Source of the DNA: CAVYUC01 sp963816685
GTDB taxonomy: Bacteria; Bacteroidota; Bacteroidia; Bacteroidales; Prolixibacteraceae
NCBI GenBank assembly: GCA_963816685.1
Contig: CAWFMB010000012.1
Span: 62,001-126,000, forward strand
Direction: 5' to 3'
Length of the DNA stretch: 64,000 bases
The position numbers were made by a program, and so were the translations under genes. How positions within the stretch are numbered: position 1 is the first letter of the stretch; every line of letters begins with the position of its first letter. The notes beneath the pieces are model-generated. The model saw nothing but the letters and a program-made list of their open reading frames with translations. It did not search any database and was not told where the DNA came from. Positions 35,637 through 43,000 of the stretch are shown here, in pieces.

Positions 35637-36557
35637 ATGAAAAAACTGATTCTCTTTATCGCAATTATTGCCGGAACAACCGGCTTCACTAAGGCCCAAA
35701 TTGAGCCATCGAATGAACTCATGAAATTCTACACCCCAGAATGGGAAGGTGAACGCGATGCCGGCGGACGCCCGATTGTTCCCGACGAACTGCTCGACAG
35801 GCTGCTCAACCTTTCCATTGAAGAAGCCTGGGGCATTTTACGCAACGAAGAATATCACAACCAGTTTGAAGGAGGCTGGACAACCATCAACGACAAACCA
35901 TTTGTTGGAAGAGCATTAACCGTGCAGTATTCTCCTTCACGGCCCGAAATTAAGGAACAGATTGAAACCCTTGGAAAAGAACAGGGTCGAATCGGAGCTT
36001 CCAATTCCTGGCCCATTGATATGCTGAAAGAACGTGATGTGTATGTGGCTGATGGTTTTGGAAAAGTTATCGACGGCACTTTAATCGGCGATAATCTGGG
36101 CAACTCTATTTATGCCAAATCAAAAACAGGTGTAGTGTTTAACGGCGGTGCCCGCGATTTGGAAGGCCTTTCAAAAATCGAAGGGTTCAATGCATTTACC
36201 CGCGGGTTTGATCCGTCATATATTATGGAAATGACAGTTACAGGAATTAATGTGCCCATCCGGATTGGCAGGGCAGCCGTAGTTCCCGGTGATGTTGTAC
36301 TGGCAAAGCGCGAAGGTGTGATTTTCATTCCGGCCCACCTCGTTCAAAAAGTGGTGATTACCGGCGAATTTATAGGACTGCGCGATAAATTCGGACACGA
36401 AATGTTGCGCAAAGGAGTATATACACCCGGCCAAATCGATACAAAATGGACCGATGAGATTAAAGATGCATTCATTAAATGGCTGGACGACAACGAAGAC
36501 GAACTGCCCATGTCGCGCGAAGAACTGGATGAGTATATGAAAAACAGGACGTGGTAA
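35637..36557 (+). CDS. Secreted RraA/HMG-CHA-aldolase-like protein
   Basis: The protein has 306 residues with a signal peptide (MKKLILFIAIIAGTTGFTKAQ). The central part matches the RraA (dimethylmenaquinone methyltransferase-like) fold: GRALTVQYSP, VADGFGKVIDGTLIGDNLG, the key VVFNGGARDLEGL with Arg and Asp that hold the metal and substrate in the aldolase branch, and GDVVLAKREGVIFIPAHLV. In that branch the enzyme splits 4-hydroxy-4-methyl-2-oxoglutarate-like compounds. An exported form is unusual. It probably acts with the enolase-type enzyme and BASS transporter. Confidence 0.88.
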   Translation: MKKLILFIAIIAGTTGFTKAQIEPSNELMKFYTPEWEGERDAGGRPIVPDELLDRLLNLSIEEAWGILRNEEYHNQFEGGWTTINDKPFVGRALTVQYSPSRPEIKEQIETLGKEQGRIGASNSWPIDMLKERDVYVADGFGKVIDGTLIGDNLGNSIYAKSKTGVVFNGGARDLEGLSKIEGFNAFTRGFDPSYIMEMTVTGINVPIRIGRAAVVPGDVVLAKREGVIFIPAHLVQKVVITGEFIGLRDKFGHEMLRKGVYTPGQIDTKWTDEIKDAFIKWLDDNEDELPMSREELDEYMKNRTW

Positions 36558-36767
36558 GAGTAGCTCCAAGCTGTTAGCTTACAGCTGTAAGCCCATTTAT
36601 TACCTATCTAAATTTTTATATTGATTTGAGAAAGCCGGTGGTATCAACCTGCCACTGCGAATTGTGGTTTCGTTGTAATCGGATTGTTTGTACGAATCGA
36701 TTTGTTCTTCAAACCGGGTTACAAGTTCGCTAATTTGGTATATGCTCCTGTTTTGAGATTAAGATTG

Positions 36768-37076
36768 ATGGAAAAGGAAGCAATTCAAAAAATTCATACA
36801 GAAGGATTGCCAGCGAACACAATAAAAGTTTTGAATTTGGTATATTTGAGCAAGAATAAAAACAGCCGTAAAATGGAAGGAATAAAATATTTAACAGATG
36901 AAAAGGGCAACAGAATAGCTGTTCAAATAGAACTTAAAAAACACAAACAGTTCATTCAGGAATACCTTGAATTTATTGAAGACAGAAAGGATATTGTAAA
37001 AACAAGGGACGAAGAAACAGTGTCTTTTGAAGAAGTCATCTCAAAATTTGAAGCACTACATGGCGAAGATTTATAA
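36768..37076 (+). CDS. Antitoxin-like protein of a RelE/ParE-type module
   Basis: The protein has 102 residues from the ATG at 36768; an inner ATG at 36873 gives the better-known short form (MEGIKYLTDEKGNRIAVQIE...), and an upstream ATG at 36684 looks too long. The segment YLTDEKGNRIAVQIELKKHKQF and the C-terminal VSFEEVISKFEALHG match Bacteroidota/Chlorobi antitoxins that precede RelE toxins. Its end overlaps the toxin start by 17 bases, typical of a coupled antitoxin-toxin pair. A perfect palindrome GCTTACAGCTGTAAGC lies upstream at 36577-36592 and could be its operator, though it is nearly 200 bp away. Confidence 0.75.
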   Translation: MEKEAIQKIHTEGLPANTIKVLNLVYLSKNKNSRKMEGIKYLTDEKGNRIAVQIELKKHKQFIQEYLEFIEDRKDIVKTRDEETVSFEEVISKFEALHGEDL

Positions 37077-37323
37077 GATAGTATTTCGCAAATCAGCAGT
37101 AAAACAATTGTTAAAACTTCCCCAACCTGTAGGTTTAAAAATAATAGGATTGATACAACAGTTGCCTGAGAATCCAATTCCCGGAAATGCAAAAAAAATG
37201 TCAGGTTTCCAAAATGTATACAAAATTCGTTCAGGTGTGTACAGGGTGATTTATTCAGTTGAAAATGATAAATTAATCATTGAAGTAATAAAAATCGCAC
37301 ACCGGCAGAATATTTATAAATAA
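37060..37323 (+). CDS. RelE/ParE-type toxin
   Basis: The protein has 87 residues from the ATG at 37060, inside the antitoxin end. It opens with AKIYKIVFRKSAVKQLLKLP and carries NVYKIRSGVYRVIYSVEND and IIEVIKIAHRQNIYK, the conserved basic and aromatic residues of RelE (ribosome-dependent mRNA cleavage) or ParE (gyrase) folds. The Arg in YRVIY and the C-terminal HRQ favour RelE. It is the second gene of the pair just before pheT. Confidence 0.88.
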   Translation: MAKIYKIVFRKSAVKQLLKLPQPVGLKIIGLIQQLPENPIPGNAKKMSGFQNVYKIRSGVYRVIYSVENDKLIIEVIKIAHRQNIYK

Positions 37324-37422
37324 GCTTACTCCTTTATTCCTGACCATCTACAAAAATCCTTAATGATTCTCATAATATTGCCTTAATAATAACTCCCCCA
37401 CTGCATTCCCCCAAAAAATCCT

Positions 37423-37430
37423 TACTTTTG
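37423..37430 (+). promoter_or_regulatory. Likely -7 box of the pheT promoter
   Basis: TACTTTTG matches the Bacteroidota TAnnTTTG box; CTG at 37401-37403 (TTG expected) is 19 bp upstream. It lies 36 bp before the pheT ATG. Confidence 0.4.
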
Positions 37431-37466
37431 TCGGATTCAAAAAATAGCTCGAAAAATTCGATTAAA

Positions 37467-39917
37467 ATGAAGATATCCTATTCGTGGTTAAAAGATTACA
37501 TACAACTGGAACAATCACCGGAAGAAATTGCTGAAATTCTTACACAAACAGGGCTCGAAGTAGGCAGCATTGAAGAAGTGGAAACAGTAAAAGGTGGCAT
37601 GAAAGGTTTGGTCATCGGAAAAGTTATCACCTGTGAAAACCATCCCAATGCTGATAAACTCAGCAAAACCACTGTGGATATTGGCACGGGTGAATTGCTT
37701 TCAATCGTTTGCGGAGCGCCTAATGTAGCTGCCGGACAAAAAGTGGTGGTGGCACCTGTGGGAACTACGTTATATATGGGTGATGAAGAAATTACGCTGA
37801 AAAAAGCAAAAATCAGGGGCGAAGTATCGCAGGGAATGATTTGTGCCGAAGACGAAATAGGACTTGGAACCAACCACGAGGGAATTATCGTACTTAATGA
37901 ATCTGCAGAAGTGGGCACCGAAGCCAGGAAGTACTTCAATGTTGAATCGGATTGGGCAATTGAAATCGACCTCACACCCAACCGTATTGATGGTGCATCG
38001 CATATTGGTGTTGCCCGTGATTTGGCAGCATTCCTCGGAAAAACGACTGACATCCAATATACACGACCTTCGGTCGATCATTTTAAAGCAGACAACCACA
38101 ACCTTGAAATTCCGGTGGAAATCCTAAACCCGGAAGCATGTCCACGATACACCGGCGTAACTATTTCTGATGTTGAAGTAAAAGAATCGCCCGACTGGCT
38201 GAAAAACAGATTGAAAGCCATTGGCCATTCTCCTATTAACAATGTAGTGGATATTACAAATTACGTGCTTTTTGAAACCGGACAACCACTGCATGCTTTC
38301 GACGCCGGAGAAATTAACGGAAATAAGGTGGTGGTGAGAACAATGCCAGCCGGCTCCGCATTTGTAACGCTGGATGAAGTGGAACGCAGCCTGCACCATG
38401 ACGACCTGATGATTTGCAACACCGAAAAAGGAATGTGCATTGGTGGTGTCTTTGGAGGCATACATTCAGGAGTAAAAAAAGCCACCAAAAATGTATTTCT
38501 TGAAAGCGCATATTTTGATCCGGTGTATATCCGGAAAACTGCCCGCCGGCATGGCTTAAACACTGATGCCTCATTCCGTTTCGAACGGGGAGTTGACCCT
38601 AACGGCGTAATTTATGCCCTCAAAAGAGCAGCATTGCTGATTAAAGAAATTGCCGGCGGAACCATTTCTTCCGAAATCGTGGATGTTTATCCGAAATCAA
38701 TAACTGATTTTCCGGTAATGGTTTCCTGGTCGAATATCACCCGGTTAATTGGCAAGGATATAGAAAAAGGAATCATTAAAAAAATCCTTCAATCGCTGGA
38801 AATCAAAATTGAAAGTGAAGACGAAAGAGGCATGTCATTGCTGGTACCTCCCTATCGGGTTGATGTGCAGCGCGAAGCCGATGTCATCGAGGAGATACTG
38901 CGCATTTACGGTTACAATAACATTGAAATTCCGTCCATTGTAAAATCATCATTACAGTTTGCTGAAAAACCAAATCCAGGACAAATTCGCAACCTGATAG
39001 CAGACATGCTTACAGCGCAGGGATTTAACGAAATCTGGTCGAATTCACTGACAAAAAGCAGCTATTACGAAAACCTGGAAGTCTTTGGCGAAAATCATAC
39101 TGTAAAGTTACTCAATCCACTCAGCACCGATTTAAACGGAATGCGCCAGACACTTTTGTTTGGCGGGTTGGAAAGCATCGCTTACAATTCGAACCGAAAA
39201 AATAAAAACCTGAAATTCTACGAATTCGGGAACTGCTATTTTTACAAAGGGACGGAGTTGAAGGAACACCCGGAAACCAATTACAGGGAAGAAGAACACC
39301 TTGGGCTTTTCATTACCGGGCAAAAAGAAGAGGAAAAATGGACAGGCGAACAGCAGTCAACTTCATTCTTCCAGTTAAAATCGTATGTTGAAAATATTCT
39401 GAAGCGCCTGGGTTTAAAAACCGACGAAATTCAAATGGAAGAAACCGAGAATGAATTATTTTCAGAAGGAATCAGCTATAAATGGAACAATAAAAAAGTT
39501 GCAGACCTGGGAATCGTTCATCCGAAATTCCTTAAAAAATTCGAACTGGAAAACTCCGTTTATTATGCCGACTTTGATTGGGGCCAGCTTTTAATGGAAA
39601 GCAAAAAGCACAGGGTAACTTTTGAAGAATTACCAAAATACCCGGCAGTGCGGAGGGATTTGGCTCTGTTGATTGACAAACCGGTAAAATTTGAACAAAT
39701 AAAAAACATTGCGTACAAAACCGAACGTCAGATTTTGCGTAAAGTTGATTTGTTCGATGTGTACGAGGGCAAAGGAATTCCGGAAGGTAAAAAATCGTAT
39801 GCCGTGAGTTTCATTCTCCGCGACGACCAGCGCACTCTGAAAGAAAAGCAAATCGACAAAACCATGCAAAAACTGGTGGAAGCATTCAAACGGGAACTGG
39901 ATGCCGGATTGCGGTAA
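37467..39917 (+). CDS. pheT: Phenylalanyl-tRNA synthetase beta subunit
   Basis: The protein has 816 residues from the ATG at 37467 (MKISYSWLKDYIQ); the upstream TTG frame is not needed. Visible domains are the N-terminal tRNA-binding/OB part (KGLVIGKVITCENHPNADKL), B3/B4 with the editing region (GQPLHAFDAGEINGNKVVVR, CIGGVFGG), B5 (RVDVQREADVIEEILRIYGY), and the C-terminal anticodon-binding domain (YPAVRRDLALLIDKPVKFEQI). It pairs with PheS, encoded elsewhere, to charge tRNA-Phe. The last codons lie within a repeated sequence found again 279 bp downstream. Confidence 0.97.
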   Translation: MKISYSWLKDYIQLEQSPEEIAEILTQTGLEVGSIEEVETVKGGMKGLVIGKVITCENHPNADKLSKTTVDIGTGELLSIVCGAPNVAAGQKVVVAPVGTTLYMGDEEITLKKAKIRGEVSQGMICAEDEIGLGTNHEGIIVLNESAEVGTEARKYFNVESDWAIEIDLTPNRIDGASHIGVARDLAAFLGKTTDIQYTRPSVDHFKADNHNLEIPVEILNPEACPRYTGVTISDVEVKESPDWLKNRLKAIGHSPINNVVDITNYVLFETGQPLHAFDAGEINGNKVVVRTMPAGSAFVTLDEVERSLHHDDLMICNTEKGMCIGGVFGGIHSGVKKATKNVFLESAYFDPVYIRKTARRHGLNTDASFRFERGVDPNGVIYALKRAALLIKEIAGGTISSEIVDVYPKSITDFPVMVSWSNITRLIGKDIEKGIIKKILQSLEIKIESEDERGMSLLVPPYRVDVQREADVIEEILRIYGYNNIEIPSIVKSSLQFAEKPNPGQIRNLIADMLTAQGFNEIWSNSLTKSSYYENLEVFGENHTVKLLNPLSTDLNGMRQTLLFGGLESIAYNSNRKNKNLKFYEFGNCYFYKGTELKEHPETNYREEEHLGLFITGQKEEEKWTGEQQSTSFFQLKSYVENILKRLGLKTDEIQMEETENELFSEGISYKWNNKKVADLGIVHPKFLKKFELENSVYYADFDWGQLLMESKKHRVTFEELPKYPAVRRDLALLIDKPVKFEQIKNIAYKTERQILRKVDLFDVYEGKGIPEGKKSYAVSFILRDDQRTLKEKQIDKTMQKLVEAFKRELDAGLR

Positions 39918-39939
39918 TGGAAATTGTTGGTTATCTTTA
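39904..39939. repeat. 36-bp direct repeat, copy 1 (pheT 3' end)
   Basis: CCGGATTGCGGTAATGGAAA and the following 16 bases recur at 40183-40218 with one mismatch (A39908 versus G40187). This copy contains the end and stop codon of pheT. Confidence 0.95.
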
Positions 39940-39947
39940 AAAGAAAA

Positions 39948-40175
39948 ATGACTCGTCAGGAACATATTAAAAATACGGTAACTAAATTGAATCAGCTTCC
40001 TGATCAAAAATTACAGGAAGTTCAGGATTTTGTTGATTTCCTGTTGCAAAAAACCGATGATAAACTTCTTACAAAAGGAATTACTCAACTTGTTAATAAT
40101 TCTAAATTGTTTGAGTATATAAAGGATGAAGAAGATTTATACACGGTCAATGATTTGAAAGAAAAATACAAGTGA
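39948..40175 (+). CDS. Orphan antitoxin-like protein (DUF2281-type)
   Basis: The protein has 75 residues from the ATG at 39948. The helical N-terminus VTKLNQLPDQKLQEVQDFVD, then FLLQKTDD, matches the short DUF2281-type antitoxin opening; the tail LYTVNDLKEKYK recalls the C-terminus of antitoxins that bind a toxin. No toxin gene follows directly; the next pair begins 63 bp later. The gene lies entirely between the two copies of the 36-bp repeat. Confidence 0.65.
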   Translation: MTRQEHIKNTVTKLNQLPDQKLQEVQDFVDFLLQKTDDKLLTKGITQLVNNSKLFEYIKDEEDLYTVNDLKEKYK

Positions 40176-40182
40176 AATGAAA

Positions 40183-40218
40183 CCGGGTTGCGGTAATGGA
40201 AATTGTTGGTTATCTTTA
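40183..40218. repeat. 36-bp direct repeat, copy 2 (upstream of the MazF/PemK pair)
   Basis: A copy of the pheT 3' end and following bases, one mismatch, ending 20 bp before the next antitoxin gene. Confidence 0.95.
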
Positions 40219-40238
40219 TTTGAAAATTTAAAATACCG

Positions 40239-40433
40239 ATGACAACAAAACAAATGATAATAGAAGAACTTAAATCCGTTCCGGAAGAATTGGCGTGTGA
40301 AATCCTCGATTTTATAAAATTTTTAAAGTTCCGCAGGAGTTCTGAATTGACCGAAACTCATCTGGCAAGTTATGATGTACTCTCCAAAGATTGGGATAAA
40401 GTGGAGGAGGATGAAGCATGGAAAGATTTGTAA
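40239..40433 (+). CDS. Antitoxin of MazF/PemK-type pair (DUF2281-like)
   Basis: The protein has 64 residues. TTKQMIIEELKSVPEELACE, then ILDFIKFLKFRR, is the DUF2281-type helical opening, and the acidic end LSKDWDKVEEDEAWKDL is typical of the toxin-binding tail. It overlaps the toxin gene by 16 bases, which supports coupling. Confidence 0.85.
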   Translation: MTTKQMIIEELKSVPEELACEILDFIKFLKFRRSSELTETHLASYDVLSKDWDKVEEDEAWKDL

Positions 40434-40756
40434 AAGGCGAAATTGTAGTAGTGCCTTTCCCCTTTTCCGACTTGACCAAATCGAAAAAACGTCCAGCCCT
40501 TGTTCTTGCTGATTTAATAGGAGATGATGTCATTCTTTGTCAAATAACAAGTCAGAAAATTCGCGATCTGTATGCCATTTCACTTTCAAATTTCGATCTC
40601 GTAAGTGGAGGTTTGAATAAACAAAGTAACGTAAGGCCAAACAGAATATTTGCAGCCGATAAACGCATCATACTCAAAAAAGTTGGCAGAATAAAAAAAA
40701 GCAAATATTCTGAGATTTCATCCTCTATTTGCAAACTTATCTCGAACAACTTCTGA
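40418..40756 (+). CDS. PemK/MazF-family mRNA interferase toxin
   Basis: The protein has 112 residues. It opens with VKGEIVVVPFPFSDLTKSKK and RPALVLADL, the MazF/PemK/CcdB barrel signature, with QITSQKI in the second strand and SNVRPNRIFAADKRIILKKV carrying the conserved central Arg/Lys. Such toxins cleave mRNA at short sites. An EamA transporter starts 21 bp after it, probably not functionally linked. Confidence 0.92.
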   Translation: MERFVKGEIVVVPFPFSDLTKSKKRPALVLADLIGDDVILCQITSQKIRDLYAISLSNFDLVSGGLNKQSNVRPNRIFAADKRIILKKVGRIKKSKYSEISSSICKLISNNF

Positions 40757-40776
40757 AAAAACTTTCCAGGTATTCA

Positions 40777-41697
40777 ATGCAAAACCACACCAAGGGAATA
40801 ATCTATGCTTCTGTAACCGCCTTTTTCTGGGGGTTCCTGGCCATAGCTTTAAAAGTTGCAGTGCAGGAAGTTGATCCAAAAACAATTGTATGGTTCCGTT
40901 TTTTTGTAGCCTTTATTCTTTTGGCTGGCTGGCAATTGGGCCGAAATCCATCTTCATTTAAAATTTTAATCAAACCTCCTGTTCTGCTCGTTTTTGCGGC
41001 GCTGGCTATATCATGGAATTACCTTGGATTTATGCTCGGCATTGAACGCACCACGCCCAGTAATGCACAGCTTTTTATCCAAACCGGACCAATTATGCTG
41101 GCAGTTGCAGGCTTTGCTGTTTTTAAGGAGAAAATAAACCGCTATCAGATTATTGGATTTACCATTGCAATTATCGGATTGTCGTTTTTTTACAGTGACC
41201 AGCTATCTGCTTTTTTTGAAAGCAAAAAAAATTATAATGAAGGAGTTTTATTTGTCATTTCCGGTGCGGTAGCCTGGGCAATTTATGCTGTCCTGCAAAA
41301 AAAACTTGTCCTAAAACATCCGGTACAAAACCTGAATCTTTTTCTTTTTGGATTACCCACTGTTTTATATTTGCCGTTTATCCATTTGGAGCCACTGTTT
41401 CAATTGCACTGGACATGGTGGTTGCTGCTGTTTTTTCTGGGCGCCAATACATTTATCGCATACACCTGCCTTGCCCAGGCGCTGAAATTTACCGAAGCCA
41501 ACAAAGTGAGCGTTATCATTATCATCAATCCCATCATCACTTTTATTACCATGGGCATTTTAACTGAACTGGATGTATCGTGGATTGCCCATGAACGGTT
41601 TTCGCTGGTAACCATTTTGGGTGCCGCACTGGTAATATCGGGTGCCATCCTTGTATCCAAAAAGCGGAAAATACGCAAAACTGAAAGAATGAGGTGA
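40777..41697 (+). CDS. EamA (DMT-superfamily) permease
   Basis: The protein has 306 residues from the ATG at 40777; the upstream frame only reads through the toxin end. Ten membrane segments form two EamA repeats: IYASVTAFFWGFLAIALKVA, WFRFFVAFILLAGW and MLGIERTTPSNAQLFIQTGP in the first; GAVAWAIYAVLQKKL and ALKFTEANKVSVIIIINPII in the second. It exports or imports a small metabolite (amino acids, nucleosides or similar); the substrate is not assignable. The tail is basic (SKKRKIRKTERMR). Confidence 0.9.
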   Translation: MQNHTKGIIYASVTAFFWGFLAIALKVAVQEVDPKTIVWFRFFVAFILLAGWQLGRNPSSFKILIKPPVLLVFAALAISWNYLGFMLGIERTTPSNAQLFIQTGPIMLAVAGFAVFKEKINRYQIIGFTIAIIGLSFFYSDQLSAFFESKKNYNEGVLFVISGAVAWAIYAVLQKKLVLKHPVQNLNLFLFGLPTVLYLPFIHLEPLFQLHWTWWLLLFFLGANTFIAYTCLAQALKFTEANKVSVIIIINPIITFITMGILTELDVSWIAHERFSLVTILGAALVISGAILVSKKRKIRKTERMR

Positions 41698-41748
41698 AGG
41701 CACAGGCACAGGCAAAGGCACAGGCAAAGGTAAAGACTTCGCCTTCGC
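41698..41748. repeat. Hexamer microsatellite (AGGCAC/AGGCAA) followed by inverted CCTTCG units
   Basis: Directly after the EamA stop, AGGCAC, AGGCAC, AGGCAA, AGGCAC, AGGCAA and AGGTAA run on, then ACTTCGCCTTCGCC in the opposite orientation, so the region can fold on itself. The same hexamer type occurs in the anti-sigma tail (near 25150) and, inverted, in the next gene. Confidence 0.85.
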
Positions 41749-41850
41749 CTTATTATTTTGCCGATTTACCGGAAATGAAATATTATAGCTTTAGAAACAA
41801 TGCAATAATCACCGGTTTTCGTAAATTGAACAAAATTTAAAACAACCAAA

Positions 41851-42897
41851 ATGAATCATATCCGGTTCCTTCACTTTCGCCTTCTTCTGAGCCTTCGCCT
41901 TCTTCTGAGCCTTCTTCTGAGCCTTTGCCTTCTTATATCCTGCAACACACAGGAGTCAAAAATAATTACCGTCGATGGGGAAATCCCGGCAAGTGCCATT
42001 GGAAAAACGCTTGAACATGAGCATTTACTTGTGGATTTTATCGGTGCTGACAGCATTAGTTACGATCGCTGGGAAAAAAATGAAGTGGTGGAAAAAGTTC
42101 TTCCCTATCTGAAAGAAATTAAAGATTTAGGATACGTTACTTTGGTGGAGTGTACGCCGGCTTATTTGGGTCGCGATCCGCAATTGCTGAAAATGCTGTC
42201 AGAAAAATCCGGTTTGCAGATTATTACCAACACCGGATATTACACTGCTGTGGGTGGAAAATTTCTTCCGAAACATGCTTTCGAAGAAACCGCCGAACAG
42301 CTTGCACAGCGTTGGATTGATGAAGCAAAAAACGGAATTGAAAACACGGGAGTTTATCCGGGTTTTATTAAAATATCGGTGGAACGAAAACCGCTGGAAG
42401 AGATCAACCGGAAAATTGTAGAAGCGGCCTGCATCACGCATAAAGCCACCGGACTGACCATCATGTCGCACACCGGATTGGCAATGCCTGCATTTCAGCA
42501 GCTTGAAATCCTAAGGAGTTACGGAATTCAGCCCTCTGCTTTTATCTGGACACACGCACATAACGAACAGGACTTTAACAAACATATTGAAGCAGCACAA
42601 AGAGGGGCATGGATTGCTTTTGATAATTTTAATCCTGAACGCCTCGACCGTTTCATTGAATTTGCGCTTTTAATGAAAAAGGAAAGGTTGCTCAACCGGT
42701 TGCTTTTTTCACACGATGCGGGCTGGTACAAACCCGGTGAATCCAATGGTGGTGATTTTCGCGGATTTACCGATATCGAGGAATTGCTCATTCCTGCACT
42801 CGAAAAGAATGGTCTCGTCCAACAGGATATTTACCAGATTTTCACCCTAAACCCTGCAGAAGCATTCAAAGTGCAGAAGCGGTTGATTGGTGAATAG
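41851..42897 (+). CDS. Phosphotriesterase-family metal-dependent hydrolase, lipoprotein
   Basis: The protein has 348 residues. A lipoprotein signal ends LLIS-Cys31. The mature enzyme is a TIM-barrel of the phosphotriesterase/lactonase family: HEHLLVDF (the HxH pair), PGFIKISVER where Lys is the bridging carboxylated residue, IMSHTG, WTHAHNEQD and LLFSHDAGWY (final Asp ligand). Known members hydrolyse lactones or phosphotriesters; the natural substrate here is unknown. The hydrophobic core of the signal peptide (residues 11-25, LLLSLRLLLSLLLSL) is encoded by a DNA repeat. Confidence 0.9.
   Translation: MNHIRFLHFRLLLSLRLLLSLLLSLCLLISCNTQESKIITVDGEIPASAIGKTLEHEHLLVDFIGADSISYDRWEKNEVVEKVLPYLKEIKDLGYVTLVECTPAYLGRDPQLLKMLSEKSGLQIITNTGYYTAVGGKFLPKHAFEETAEQLAQRWIDEAKNGIENTGVYPGFIKISVERKPLEEINRKIVEAACITHKATGLTIMSHTGLAMPAFQQLEILRSYGIQPSAFIWTHAHNEQDFNKHIEAAQRGAWIAFDNFNPERLDRFIEFALLMKKERLLNRLLFSHDAGWYKPGESNGGDFRGFTDIEELLIPALEKNGLVQQDIYQIFTLNPAEAFKVQKRLIGE
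41874..41934. repeat. CTTCTTCTGAGC/CTTCGC microsatellite inside the signal-peptide codons
   Basis: GCCTTCTTCTGAGC-type 12- and 18-base units repeat in frame and encode repeated LLLSL/RLLLSL. Unit lengths are multiples of three, so copy changes lengthen or shorten the signal peptide without frameshift. Confidence 0.85.
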
Positions 42898-43000
42898 AAT
42901 GCAAGCTTCGACTTTCACCTGCCAATGTGCCCCACAAGATGAATAAGCAAAAAAATGAATAAGAGATAAGTAATTACAGGAGACACAGAGCTAAATAAAA

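Noticed and set aside
37324..37466. T-box or attenuator before pheT
   Set aside because: No leader peptide, specifier stem or terminator hairpin is visible; the leader after the likely promoter is only about 30 bases.
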